DNA of 64,000 bases from Rheinheimera sp. EpRS3 (GCF_001513785.1 NZ_LNQS01000008.1:62001-126000), one strand, 5' to 3'. Shown: positions 19,344 to 28,816, counted from the first letter of the stretch. A program made the numbers and translations. The notes: a model not told the origin generated them from the sequence alone.

Positions 19344-19463
19344 TTATGCCAGAATCTGAAACCAACGCACTATTGGTGCCAAACACAGTAAGGACACAAA
19401 CACTGCAACCAGAGCAAGAAACTGCCACAGGTTAAACGACTCTTTAAACTTTTCGTCTGCCAT
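19344..19463 (-). CDS. Small membrane protein, 39 residues, unknown
   Basis: A short frame beginning MADEKFKESFNLWQFL and ending VRWFQILA. Residues about 12-33 form one strongly hydrophobic helix with a charged N terminus, so an inner-membrane single-pass protein is predicted. GAAGAG sits seven bases before the ATG. It lies 37 bp downstream of hvfC and just before the operon's terminator, so it is probably cotranscribed with the hvf genes, in the place where many such clusters carry a DoxX-type membrane protein. I do not recognise a family. Support is the ribosome site, coherent topology and position only. Confidence 0.6.
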   Translation of the reverse strand: MADEKFKESFNLWQFLALVAVFVSLLCLAPIVRWFQILA

Positions 19464-19500
19464 TGCACTACTCTTCTGTAATCAGCGAATTTAAGGGCGG

Positions 19501-20265
19501 TTATGGTAATGAATTTTGCTCTGCTTGAAAAGACACCAGCACACCTTTTGCGGCAAAGTCCTGTAATAAAGCTGTGGCTCCCTGCATTAACTGCTGCGCA
19601 CTGAGCTGTGGCAGGAGCGGCAGTAGTTGCTGCACTACAGCTGCCAAAGTACTACCGGCAGATTGCTGCAACATTTGCAGTAAAGCCGCAGTAAGCTGAT
19701 TAATAAGCACAAACTTCACGTCATCTGCAGCATTACGGTACAACAAATAATACTGTACTTCGCTTGGCGCCTCGGGCTGATAAGCAGTACTGATTTCATG
19801 TACCTTGTAAGGGTAAGCCAACACCATTGCAAGTGATGACAAATACAGCGGCGCGTGTGTGATTTGTTCAGTGCGCAGCGGCGTTTCCGCCTGTGATAAC
19901 TGCTTTGTTGCCAGATAAAGTTCGGCCCACTCATAGTGCGCCAGTTCCAGCATAAACACCGGATCGTACTCAGTAGTAACGTAATCTTGTTGCAAGTAAT
20001 GCAGAAAATGTTCAGCAATATGCAGAAAATAAGGGCTGGAGCACTGATACTGAACAAAAAATTGCCTTACCAGCACCTGCCAGTCAGCATCTTTATATAG
20101 CGATTTCAGTACAGGAAATGCACTGGCGATAAAACCTTCCACATTATTAAAAAACAGCTCGCGGTATATCGCCATGCGTCTGTCTTCAATATCCGCCGGA
20201 GCACTCTGATGCTCAGGATCTTTAATATGGGCGATAAAAGCCTGCTGAATTTGCTGGAATTGCAT
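19501..20265 (-). CDS. HvfC/BufC-type partner protein (DUF2063)
   Basis: A 254-residue DUF2063 protein. The N-terminal conserved segment (DRRMAIYRELFFNNVEGFI, then AFPVLKSL) is annotated in databases as a putative DNA-binding domain. In characterised DUF692 systems this protein instead acts as the substrate-delivery partner of the multinuclear iron enzyme, as MbnC does for MbnB. The C-terminal half is more variable. It starts 3 bp after hvfB on the same strand, so it is surely coexpressed and a complex with HvfB is inferred. No membrane segment or export signal is seen. Confidence 0.85.
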   Translation of the reverse strand: MQFQQIQQAFIAHIKDPEHQSAPADIEDRRMAIYRELFFNNVEGFIASAFPVLKSLYKDADWQVLVRQFFVQYQCSSPYFLHIAEHFLHYLQQDYVTTEYDPVFMLELAHYEWAELYLATKQLSQAETPLRTEQITHAPLYLSSLAMVLAYPYKVHEISTAYQPEAPSEVQYYLLYRNAADDVKFVLINQLTAALLQMLQQSAGSTLAAVVQQLLPLLPQLSAQQLMQGATALLQDFAAKGVLVSFQAEQNSLP

Positions 20266-20268
20266 CTA

Positions 20269-21123
20269 TCAGGCCCTTAACTGCAGAGTATCTGCCAAGG
20301 CGAGCTGTTGTAACGCTTTAATTTTTTGCAGTTCTTCACTTAACACACTAAGCTGCGGAATATTAAAATCACGCTCCAGCAATGTAGGTTTAACACCATG
20401 ACACTGATATGCCTGTTGCAGCAATTGCCAAACGGGGTCTATCACTGCAGCGCCATGAGTATCTACCAGCAAATCTTCCGCCTCTTTAAAATGGCCGGCT
20501 ATATGGTAATAAGCTATACGCTCAGACGGCATAGCGCGTAAAAAATCACTGGCGCTATAGCCATGATTAACCGAATTAACATAAATGTTGTTTACATCCA
20601 GCAGTAACTGGCAATCAGCTTCCTGTAACACTGCCCGGGTAAAATCTGCCTCCGACATCTGCTGGCCGGGTGCAGCATAATAAGATACGTTTTCCAGAAT
20701 TAGCGGCTGCTCCAGAATATCCTGCACCTGCCGCACTCGCCGCGCCACATAACTCACAGCTTCATCAGTAAAGGGAATAGGCATCAAATCGTACAAGTGG
20801 CCATTACCTGAGCAATAACTCAGGTGCTCACTGTACAGGTTGATATTGTGTTGGCGTAAAAACTGCTTTACCTGCTTCACAAATAGCACGTCAAGAGGTT
20901 CAGGGCTGCCAATAGACAATGATAAGCCATGACAGATAAAACGATGCTGCTCAGTTAACTGCTGAAACTTCTTCTGCAGCTTGCCACCAAACGGGATCCA
21001 GTTTTCTGGTGCTACCTCAAAAAAATCTATCTCTGGTGGCTTGGCTGTTATCAGCTCATCCAGCATCTCACGCCGAAGGCCAAGCCCTGTCCCCGATACG
21101 GGCTGCTGTGTCATTGTGTGCAT
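20269..21123 (-). CDS. HvfB/BufB-type multinuclear iron oxidative enzyme (DUF692)
   Basis: A 284-residue DUF692 (MNIO) TIM-barrel enzyme. Related members (MbnB, HvfB, BufB) use a di/tri-iron centre to convert peptide Cys into oxazolone/thioamide or related copper-binding groups. Candidate metal ligands are spread as the family expects: His in FICHGLSLS, E/H in YSEHLSY, E/N in ILENVSYY, D/N in LLDVNNIYVN, His in YYHIAGHF, D/H in VDTHGA, and Glu in LLERDF. The start at 21123 follows AGGAG by eight bases; a TTG further upstream overlaps that site, and a later ATG (21114) is possible. It lies between the peptide gene and hvfC. Confidence 0.88.
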   Translation of the reverse strand: MHTMTQQPVSGTGLGLRREMLDELITAKPPEIDFFEVAPENWIPFGGKLQKKFQQLTEQHRFICHGLSLSIGSPEPLDVLFVKQVKQFLRQHNINLYSEHLSYCSGNGHLYDLMPIPFTDEAVSYVARRVRQVQDILEQPLILENVSYYAAPGQQMSEADFTRAVLQEADCQLLLDVNNIYVNSVNHGYSASDFLRAMPSERIAYYHIAGHFKEAEDLLVDTHGAAVIDPVWQLLQQAYQCHGVKPTLLERDFNIPQLSVLSEELQKIKALQQLALADTLQLRA

Positions 21124-21202
21124 ATACCAGGCTCCTGAAAACAAAGGCCTGCACTATCAATACAACGAAGTAGTACAACTATGCAGGCCTTAACGGGCGT
21201 AA

Positions 21203-21607
21203 TTAAACACTACCGCCGCATTTACCTTCGCCACATTTCCCCTCACCACACTTGCCTTCTTTGGCCTTGTCTTTTGCCTCTTTAGCTTTATCAGCACCAT
21301 ATTTTCCTTCACCGCACTTGCCTTCGCCACATTTTCCCTCTTTGGCTTTATCGGCTTTGTCCTTCATTTTATCTTCGCCGCATTTCCCTTCGCCACACTT
21401 GCCCTCTTTGTCTTTGGCTTTTTCAGCTTTATCTTCACCACACTTGCCTTCGCCGCATTTACCCTCTGCAGCAACCATTTCATAGCCAGACGCCAGCTCC
21501 ATAGCCGTAAACGGGTTAGCATTTGCAGTAGTAGCTACCGTAGCCAGTGAGCCAAAAACTAAAGCACCTACAGCCATAGCGACGTTCGATTGTTTCATTG
21601 TTTTCAT
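21203..21607 (-). CDS. HvfA/bufferin-type Cys-rich precursor peptide
   Basis: A 134-residue low-complexity protein. Residues 1-30 are a Sec signal peptide (Lys-rich start, hydrophobic core, TANA cleavage site). From about residue 48 it carries nine EGKCG motifs in groups of two, two, two and three, separated by Lys/Asp/Glu/Ala linkers. A tenth unit after the third pair is degenerate (EGKYG; TAT where TGT is expected). EGKCG is the motif modified by HvfB/HvfC in related systems, so this is the likely substrate, probably an exported copper-binding peptide. AGG precedes the ATG. It is the first gene of hvfABC. Confidence 0.88.
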   Translation of the reverse strand: MKTMKQSNVAMAVGALVFGSLATVATTANANPFTAMELASGYEMVAAEGKCGEGKCGEDKAEKAKDKEGKCGEGKCGEDKMKDKADKAKEGKCGEGKCGEGKYGADKAKEAKDKAKEGKCGEGKCGEGKCGGSV

Positions 21608-22043
21608 ATTTGCACCTGTTGTGGTTGAGAGTTACTAAAGTGTAGACCTTTGCTAGCGTAAAATTATTTCATTGCCGGGCAAAATACAGTCATTAATAAT
21701 TTACTGATAATCTGATTGTAGCCTGAAAGGCTAGATAGCCGAGTACCAACCTACTGAACTGATAAATACTTTTCTTTTTTACCGGAACTTAAGTTTGCTC
21801 CTTCGATAATAAGGACAACTAAACTGCCGCCATCCCCCCTCAATCAATACAGGGTCTAATTAATAAATGCTAAAGACATTTAGAATTATACAGCCAAGGT
21901 TGGAAGTGTAGCTAATGTGCATAAAAAAGGCCTACAGGGTTTATTCTGTAGGCCTTTAAACTTTGGCTTTTTATCGGTTAACTGATCCGAAAACCCTTAC
22001 CTCACCGACATTAGACTTATGCCACTTTTTGCACGAAGCATGA
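21608..22043. other. Intergenic region upstream of hvfA
   Basis: A 436-bp non-coding, A/T-rich interval. It must hold the hvfA promoter (minus strand) and contains the terminator of the downstream-facing TonB receptor gene (21923-21957). I could not assign a confident -35/-10 pair, Fur box or ECF promoter for hvfA, and I see no credible small ORF. Confidence 0.5.
21923..21957 (-). terminator. Terminator of the first TonB-dependent receptor gene
   Basis: AAAGGCCTACAG (21926-21937) pairs with CTGTAGGCCTTT (21946-21957) around an 8-nt loop. On the minus strand it runs into six T. Confidence 0.9.
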
Positions 22044-24983
22044 TTAGAACTTCATTCGAATACCTGCGTACATGCGACGACCAATTGGGTCATACACACT
22101 GGCGTTAGTTTCAGTACCTGTGCTATTACCAGGTAAACCGGTAATGATTGGAGCGGGTTCTTTATCAAATGCGTTTTGCATGCCAACGTACAGCTCATAG
22201 TTATCTGCAGGCTTATAAGATACGTTGATATCATGGTAAGTTGTAGCACCAACACCAACAGATTCAGGTGCTAGATCATAACCAGATAAAAACTGATCAT
22301 CCAAGTATGAATGACCGATAAATGTCGTGTTCCAGGCAATGCTGAAATCACCAATATCATAGCCTAATGTCAAGTAAAACTTATCTTCAGCTGCACCTAC
22401 TTCACCAGCAAACACATCTTTATCAGAACCAGGCAACGGGATGGTATAACCGTCTAGCAGGCGTGTATATGCTAAGCGTGCATTGAAACGACCAACTAAA
22501 TCTAAGTCTTCCAGATTTTTACCATAGGTTACTACGAAATCCACACCTTCAGTAGCAAAACCACCGCTGTTACTTACACCAGAGTCGATGAACTCAAGTG
22601 AGCCGGCACTATTAGCACCCTGAGCTGTTGGGCGGCGAGTGATAAAATCACATAGTGAAGCGTCACCGCCACCGTAGCACTGATCCAAAATAAACTGACG
22701 TGGTGTAGCTACAATGGCATCTTCAATTTCAATATCGAAGTAATCAACATTAAAATCAAAATCACTTAAAAAACCTTCAGGTGAGAAGGTAAAACCGAAA
22801 GTCCAAGATTTACCCTTTTCAGCATCCAAGTTAGGGTTACCGCGGTTAAAGCCACTAATTCCCTGTAAATCCGGTTGAGTCTGTGTAAATGATCCATTGG
22901 CATCTATGTTTGCCTGTACTCCTGGTGCAGCACGACAAGCATCAGCCACTGCTCCAGTAGAGGCATTGGTTACACCTAAACAAGGATCAGTCAGCCCTGT
23001 AGGGAAATCCTGTGTTGGTGGCGAGAACAACTCATCTACATTAGGCGCACGCACTGATTGCGCACGTATAGCACGGAAACGTAATTCAGGAATCGGCGCC
23101 CAGTCCAGCGCGACATTCCAGCTGGTCGTGTTGCCAACTGTAGAGTAGTCGGAAAAGCGCACAGCACCGCGAAGGTTTAACTGGTCAGCCATAAACATAT
23201 CAGCTAACAGCGGCACATTTACTTCGGTATAAAATTCAGTAACGTCAAATTCACCTTCAGTACGTGGAATCGCATTACCCGCATTTAAACCTGCCTGCTG
23301 TAATGGGTCAAACTCGCTGCGAGAAAACTCTTCACGATATTCACCACCAAAACCAAGCCCCACCATACCGGCTGGCAATTCAAATACCTCGCCAGAAATA
23401 TTAAAGCCAGCATATTTTTGAGAAGCAAAAGTAGCCAGTAACCCTGGAGCAGCAATATAGGTTACCGCTTCATCTGACAGGGTACCTGCGCCATAAACAT
23501 TAGCTGGTACGCAGCCTTGTGCACGAGCTGTTGCATCACGACACATCAAGCCGCCCTGTCCATCAGGAATAACCTCTAAAGCACTACGAAAGTTAAGCAC
23601 GTTTACTTGACCACTGGAAACCTGAGCTTCCTTTGTCTGGCCGTATCCGACATAAGCATCGGTATACCAACCATCAGCAATCTCCCCCTCAACACCCGCA
23701 ACGATACGGAAAGTATCGCGGTCTGCGACGTTTCCACGGTTAGCAACATCAGACAATCGGCGAGAGAAGAAGATATCACGTAAGCCATCACCGTCTTCAT
23801 CAGCAGCTGCATCAACAATTGCTTGAGGGATGAGAGGATTCACTACCACATTACGAATATACGAGCCAGGATTATTTGGATCGGCAGTAAACGATTCAAA
23901 TTCAATTGGCATCTGGCCGCCACTATTCTGATATAGAGCCTCAGTATCAAATGGAAATGGCTCTAATTCTGTGATAGTTTGGCTTGATGCATAAGTACCC
24001 TCCATAAAAGAAGTCCACCCATCAGTAAACTCATAACTAGCACGACCACTTAAGAGATACCGCTCTGTTGGCACAGCGATAGTACGTACGCCGTTACGGT
24101 TGAAGCCATCGGTTGAAGCCCAAGGCCGAATAGTACCGTCTTCGTCGAACGTAAATTGACTGTCCCCAGCAAAGAAACGGCCGGCTGGTGCATAACTTGA
24201 CAGCAGCGGTACTGCGTTAAACATATCTTCCGGCGCCCCAGTGAAGAAAGCCCCCTCTGAAGCTATATCATTTGCTGAACGTTCACGATCTTTGGAAAAA
24301 ACGGCTCCCTGATCGGTGTAAGCTGCATGCAACATAACATTGCCTTTACCGTTGGCAGAAGTCACGCCAGTGGTAAACTGAATTTGAGTCTCTTCAGAAT
24401 CACCTTCACCACTTTCGCCGTACTGCATGTCGAATTCGATACCTTCAAATTCTTTTTTCAGGATAATGTTCACAACACCAGCAACAGCATCTGAACCGTA
24501 AACAGCTGATGCACCACCAGTCATGATTTCAATACGTTCAATAAACTGTGCCGGAATAGTGTTTAAGTCAACAGCCATTGAGCCAGGAACACCTGTTACA
24601 TAACGCCGACCATTTACCAGCACTAAAGTACGCGCCGTACCTAAGTTACGTAAATCTACTGTTGAAACACCTGCGCCTGCTGTCGAAAAGTTAGAGTTCG
24701 TACGGCTGATAGCTGGAGCACCAAAAGCGGGGTTCTTTAATAATAAATCTTGAATGTTAGCAACACTTGATGTATCGATATCACTCGCATCAATTACCTG
24801 AACCGGTGAAAACCCTTGTAAGTCAGTTGAGCGTAAACGCGAACCTGTAACCTCAATACGCTCAACCTTTGCTACTTCTTCTTCTTCCGCAGCGGTTACC
24901 GATGCAGTGAAAGCAGAAGCTGAAGCAGCACCAAATGCGATAGCTAAGCGTACAGCTTTGCTTATTTTATTATTTGTATACAT
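22044..24983 (-). CDS. TonB-dependent outer-membrane receptor (paralogue 1)
   Basis: A 979-residue TonB-dependent receptor. A signal peptide (MYTNNKISKAVRLAIAFGAA..., cleavage after TAA) precedes a TonB-box-like region, the plug domain (IEVTGSRLR..., VDLRNLGTARTLVLVNGRR, then GGASAVYGSDAVAGVVNIILK), and a 22-strand barrel ending in Phe (YAGIRMKF). The C-terminal beta signal (DINVSYKPADNYELYVGMQNAFD) is typical. The length and the TGSR plug type match Alteromonadales/Xanthomonas-like nutrient receptors rather than classic siderophore receptors; the substrate cannot be told. Its N terminus, ribosome site and promoter closely match those of the next receptor. Confidence 0.93.
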   Translation of the reverse strand: MYTNNKISKAVRLAIAFGAASASAFTASVTAAEEEEVAKVERIEVTGSRLRSTDLQGFSPVQVIDASDIDTSSVANIQDLLLKNPAFGAPAISRTNSNFSTAGAGVSTVDLRNLGTARTLVLVNGRRYVTGVPGSMAVDLNTIPAQFIERIEIMTGGASAVYGSDAVAGVVNIILKKEFEGIEFDMQYGESGEGDSEETQIQFTTGVTSANGKGNVMLHAAYTDQGAVFSKDRERSANDIASEGAFFTGAPEDMFNAVPLLSSYAPAGRFFAGDSQFTFDEDGTIRPWASTDGFNRNGVRTIAVPTERYLLSGRASYEFTDGWTSFMEGTYASSQTITELEPFPFDTEALYQNSGGQMPIEFESFTADPNNPGSYIRNVVVNPLIPQAIVDAAADEDGDGLRDIFFSRRLSDVANRGNVADRDTFRIVAGVEGEIADGWYTDAYVGYGQTKEAQVSSGQVNVLNFRSALEVIPDGQGGLMCRDATARAQGCVPANVYGAGTLSDEAVTYIAAPGLLATFASQKYAGFNISGEVFELPAGMVGLGFGGEYREEFSRSEFDPLQQAGLNAGNAIPRTEGEFDVTEFYTEVNVPLLADMFMADQLNLRGAVRFSDYSTVGNTTSWNVALDWAPIPELRFRAIRAQSVRAPNVDELFSPPTQDFPTGLTDPCLGVTNASTGAVADACRAAPGVQANIDANGSFTQTQPDLQGISGFNRGNPNLDAEKGKSWTFGFTFSPEGFLSDFDFNVDYFDIEIEDAIVATPRQFILDQCYGGGDASLCDFITRRPTAQGANSAGSLEFIDSGVSNSGGFATEGVDFVVTYGKNLEDLDLVGRFNARLAYTRLLDGYTIPLPGSDKDVFAGEVGAAEDKFYLTLGYDIGDFSIAWNTTFIGHSYLDDQFLSGYDLAPESVGVGATTYHDINVSYKPADNYELYVGMQNAFDKEPAPIITGLPGNSTGTETNASVYDPIGRRMYAGIRMKF

Positions 24984-25094
24984 GTATTTCTCCCTGGATC
25001 ACTATTTAGTGATTCTATTTTTTAACAGTTTCCAACCTTCTGCGGCGCTTTACACTCCGCTTATCTCGGATAACCTCCGATCTGACGCGACTCG

Positions 25095-25138
25095 ATAATA
25101 AACGTAGTTTTTTACCTGGGTCAACACATTTACGGAAC
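25095..25138 (-). promoter_or_regulatory. Promoter of TonB receptor 1 with conserved upstream element
   Basis: On the minus strand: GTTCCGTAAA (25138-25129), four bases, TTGACC (-35, 25124-25119), an 18-bp spacer, and TATTAT (-10, 25100-25095). The same three elements occur in front of the second receptor. GTTCCGTAAA is a candidate regulator site or UP-like element; its binder is unknown. Confidence 0.75.
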
Positions 25139-25307
25139 TTTTCTGGAAACTTATGAGTGAATTTACATAACCGTGCGATTGTGGTTGCATAAAACTGCAG
25201 TTGGTAGATAGGTTAATCCGTTCTTTTACTGAGCAGGAACAAATAATTTGTGCCATATTTGAATTTATTTCTTATTATTTGTATATAGATAATTTAAGCG
25301 TTGCAAT

Positions 25308-25337
25308 AAAAAAACGGCTGGATAAACCAGCCGTTTT
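25308..25337 (-). terminator. Terminator of the second TonB-dependent receptor gene
   Basis: AAAACGGCTGG (25311-25321) pairs with CCAGCCGTTTT (25327-25337), loop of five. On the minus strand it is followed by a T7 tract. Confidence 0.9.
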
Positions 25338-25357
25338 AGGATTTGTATGTCAGACTT

Positions 25358-28342
25358 TTAGAACTTTAAGCTAACACTCGCTCTGTATGTACGACCTAAC
25401 ATATCGTAGTATCCTGGAAAGGTATTACCACTGTTAACCGACGTTGACGCTGCTTCACCACCAACAACAGGTGCATCTCGATCTAGCAGGTTATCAACAC
25501 CCAAACTAACAGTTAAACTGTCTGTTACATGATAGTTGGTAAACAGATCGAAATAGCTGTACGAGCCAATCTGACGGAACGGTGCGAACGTAGCCGATTG
25601 GAATGCCGTTTCACGCTCGATTGAGCCTAAGTAACGCCATAGCAGGGATACAGATAAATCTTCGTAGTTCCAAGTAGTACGTTGTGTAGCACGTAGTTCA
25701 TGCTGTGGATCACAGTTCGGGCCATAGAAACCATTACAATCAATAACTTCTGACACAGGCGTACTTAACTGGTCGGCTTTCAGATATTTGTTTACGTTAC
25801 CGCTAAAATCTAACGAGCCAAAGCTGTCTAAATCAAAACCGAAGTTAAACGCGACTTCCACACCACTGGTACGCAGATAAGACAGGTTAGTGGTGTACGC
25901 TTGAACACCAGAGCCAGAGATAGTTAAACCACCACCGATACGGTTTATTTGCGCGCACTGAGCCGTGTTACCCAGCACATAACAGCCATCCAGAATTTCC
26001 TGTGGTGTGTTTTCACCGATATAACCACTGACGTCGATATCATAGTAATCTACAGAAAACTGTACACGTTTTACGGTATCAAACTGTGGCGTCCAAACAA
26101 AACCAGCAGTTAACGTTTCCGCAGTTTCAGCATCTGGCAACGCATTCGGGTTAGAGCCCGACAATACGTTAATCTGGCCCGCAGCGATATCATCTACCGC
26201 ACCTACCTGTGCATCAGTCATACCTGTTGCAACACAACGGGCACGTAAAGTTGCATCAATATTAGCGGCATTTGCCACAGAACATGGGTCCAGATTAGCA
26301 TTCTCCAGAGCTGAAGTCAGAGGTGCATACAGTTCACCTACGTTTGGCGCACGTGTGGCTTTTTGTTTCATTACCCGGACCAGCAATTCGTCGACTGGGC
26401 GCCAGGCCAGACCTAACTTCCAGCTACCGTTTTCGCCAACAGTATCATAATTTGCATGACGGTAACCAAACTCCAACTCTACAATATCAGCAAAAGCTAC
26501 ATTCTCGATCAGAGGTAGCTTACCTTCACCGAATACCTCATTAACTTTGAACGAACCGCCTACAGGTAAAGAGTTCCCCCCCGCGCCACCTAAACAGCTT
26601 GCAGGAGCCAGTTTTAAGCATTCGTCGGGGTTAAAGAATGCAATTTCTTCCCGGTATTCATAACCAAAGCTCATCGCCAGTGATGACTCAGCAAATGGCG
26701 ACACCACTGAATCAAACGGGCCATCAATAATGGCAGAGAATACGCGCTGCTGGTATTCAGTGGTAGCAAACGCTGTCGCTGAAGCATAAGCAGCCATCTC
26801 TGGAGTAATGGTACCAAAACCACCAAACACATTTAGTGGCACACACCCCGCACCACCGGTTAAACATTCAGTTTCAGACACGGCGTTTAGTGCATTGGCG
26901 ATGTTAGCGATATTAGTATAACCGGCATTGGTATTGACCCGGTTAGTTTCGCCATGTTGAACCGACACATCATACGCCCAGCTGTCATTAAGAAAGCCCT
27001 CAACACCAGCGACTAACTGGAACTGATCGGTATTAAAAGACGTTGAACGCGGGCCTAACTCAGGTGTACGACGGGAAACAGCCAATAATAATGAGTCAGC
27101 CGCATCAACAACACCATTGCTGTTAACATCGCGCCATGTTTCCAGACCTGGACCATTCAATGCGCCAATATTGGCATTAGAACTAGTAAGAAGTGCATTC
27201 TGAGCCTGAGCAGATAAAAACGGGTTAGCCATTGGCACCCAGAAGGTAGAACCGAAAATGCCTGAGGGGGCGACCTGCTGGCTCACAGAAGTATTGGTAA
27301 AGTTAAAGGTACCGTATACAGAATGCTCGTCATTAAGATCATAGTGCGCCATAGCGGTTGCACTATAACGCTTAGCGGGAGTCTGGTAGTAGTTAAATGG
27401 GTTAAAGTTATAATCACTACAACGATCACCTAAAACCAGGGTACCATCATCACGGAACTGACCAGCGGCAGCAGGAACACCTACCACACCTACGCGTGTT
27501 GGAATACCGGTAGGGCTGCCACCACCTGGTGCTACAACGTTAGGTGTACTGCCACCACATAATGGGTCTGCTGGCGGAACCGGAGCAACACCGTCTACAA
27601 AGTTTTGATAGTTAGCGCCGCTCGCCGTGGCAATGCCATAGTTACCCAATGAACGCTGACCGAGTAATAATGGATCACGATCTAACCAGCTAAATGAAAC
27701 AACGGCGTTACCGCGATCATTGTCAAAATTGCCACCCAGAGTTAACGCCATGTTCTTCGTCTGAGCATCTGCATCCGCGGTGCGCGAATGTGACATATCT
27801 AACTCAACGCCTTCAAAATTCCTTTTTAAAATAACGTTGATAGCGCCAGAAATTGCGTCTGAACCATAAACCGCGGAAGCACCGCCGGTTACGATATCGA
27901 TACGATCGATTAGTGCTGTCGGTATTGTTGAAGTATCAACACTACCCGCAGTGTTAAAAGGCACCATCCGTTTGCCGTTCATCAGAACTAAGTTACGGTT
28001 AGAGCCTAATCCACGTAAGTTAACCGTAGCAGCACCACCCGTACCGTTGTTTACGTTGCTGTTATCACCTGGCAAAGAGGCTGGCATATTACGGAAAATA
28101 CGCTCTATCTCAGGCTGTTGTTGCTGTTCAATTTCAAGCTCGCCAACCGTTGCTATCGGGCTTGTTGAAACAGCGTTAGCACTTCTGATACGACTACCAG
28201 TAATTTGAATCTTTTCCACTTGTTGTTCTGCTGCAACGTCCTCTTGTGCATTTACAGCAGCAGAGTGCATGGCAAGCGAGGACGCAGCACCAAAAGCGAT
28301 GGCCAAGCGCACGGCTTTAGCTATTTTATTATTTGTATACAT
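25358..28342 (-). CDS. TonB-dependent outer-membrane receptor (paralogue 2)
   Basis: A 994-residue TonB-dependent receptor. The signal peptide (MYTNNKIAKAVRLAIAFGAA..., cleavage near VNAQ) is followed by the plug (IQITGSRIR, VNLRGLGSNRNLVLMNGKR, GGASAVYGSDAISGAINVILK) and a long barrel with a terminal YRASVSLKF. Several paired Cys in predicted extracellular loops suggest disulfides. The frame is open 19 codons upstream, but the ATG at 28342 has GGGAG before it and matches paralogue 1. It shares the promoter design of paralogue 1 but is diverged in the barrel, so a different substrate is likely. The ligand is unknown. Confidence 0.93.
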   Translation of the reverse strand: MYTNNKIAKAVRLAIAFGAASSLAMHSAAVNAQEDVAAEQQVEKIQITGSRIRSANAVSTSPIATVGELEIEQQQQPEIERIFRNMPASLPGDNSNVNNGTGGAATVNLRGLGSNRNLVLMNGKRMVPFNTAGSVDTSTIPTALIDRIDIVTGGASAVYGSDAISGAINVILKRNFEGVELDMSHSRTADADAQTKNMALTLGGNFDNDRGNAVVSFSWLDRDPLLLGQRSLGNYGIATASGANYQNFVDGVAPVPPADPLCGGSTPNVVAPGGGSPTGIPTRVGVVGVPAAAGQFRDDGTLVLGDRCSDYNFNPFNYYQTPAKRYSATAMAHYDLNDEHSVYGTFNFTNTSVSQQVAPSGIFGSTFWVPMANPFLSAQAQNALLTSSNANIGALNGPGLETWRDVNSNGVVDAADSLLLAVSRRTPELGPRSTSFNTDQFQLVAGVEGFLNDSWAYDVSVQHGETNRVNTNAGYTNIANIANALNAVSETECLTGGAGCVPLNVFGGFGTITPEMAAYASATAFATTEYQQRVFSAIIDGPFDSVVSPFAESSLAMSFGYEYREEIAFFNPDECLKLAPASCLGGAGGNSLPVGGSFKVNEVFGEGKLPLIENVAFADIVELEFGYRHANYDTVGENGSWKLGLAWRPVDELLVRVMKQKATRAPNVGELYAPLTSALENANLDPCSVANAANIDATLRARCVATGMTDAQVGAVDDIAAGQINVLSGSNPNALPDAETAETLTAGFVWTPQFDTVKRVQFSVDYYDIDVSGYIGENTPQEILDGCYVLGNTAQCAQINRIGGGLTISGSGVQAYTTNLSYLRTSGVEVAFNFGFDLDSFGSLDFSGNVNKYLKADQLSTPVSEVIDCNGFYGPNCDPQHELRATQRTTWNYEDLSVSLLWRYLGSIERETAFQSATFAPFRQIGSYSYFDLFTNYHVTDSLTVSLGVDNLLDRDAPVVGGEAASTSVNSGNTFPGYYDMLGRTYRASVSLKF

Positions 28343-28454
28343 GTTTTCTCCCTGGATCACTGTTTTCATTTCAGCAATTTTATTTAAACCAACAACCACT
28401 TATCGCCAAAAGCCCCCCACTAAACACACCCAGAGGGCCTTTCGTCGCACATTG

Positions 28455-28499
28455 ATAATAGGCTGAGAATTTCAGCAGGGTCAACAGCTTTTACGGAAC
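28455..28499 (-). promoter_or_regulatory. Promoter of TonB receptor 2 with conserved upstream element
   Basis: On the minus strand: GTTCCGTAAA (28499-28490), five bases, TTGACC (28484-28479), an 18-bp spacer, and TATTAT (28460-28455). The hexamers and spacer length match the promoter of receptor 1 exactly. The leader to the ATG is again about 105 nt and ends with the same GATCCAGGGAGAAA. Confidence 0.75.
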
Positions 28500-28816
28500 A
28501 ATTTGTAATTTAAATTGTCATCCTCTGCCGTAAAAATGGCCAGGTGGCATTTTTCTTCGAAGTTTGCCGTTGTCAACCCTTCAAGCATCGAAATTCAAAT
28601 TAATATAGTCAATAGCTTAGGTAAAATATGCTTTGTCAGGCGATAGCAATGGGTTATCAAAAACCGGGGTTAATAAAATAGCGCATGTAAACTTTTAAAT
28701 ACAGTTACCAATAATATTTACCGAGCTTTCCTCACAAGTGCCTGAACTAATTTCTTTAGGTTTCGTGAGACGCGAATGCTTTGCCTGTAAAGCGCATTAC
28801 GTATACAATCAAACAA

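Larger units (their letters stand above)
24984..25357. other. Intergenic region between the two TonB receptor genes
   Basis: A 374-bp non-coding stretch. It contains the terminator of the upstream receptor (25308-25337), the promoter of the downstream receptor (25095-25138) and a leader of about 105 nt ending in CCAGGGAGAAATAC before the ATG. Nothing else was recognised. Confidence 0.6.

Noticed and set aside
21215-21470. Short direct DNA repeats, considered as a CRISPR array or VNTR element
   Set aside because: The repeats are in frame EGKCG codons of hvfA, with no unique spacers and no cas genes.
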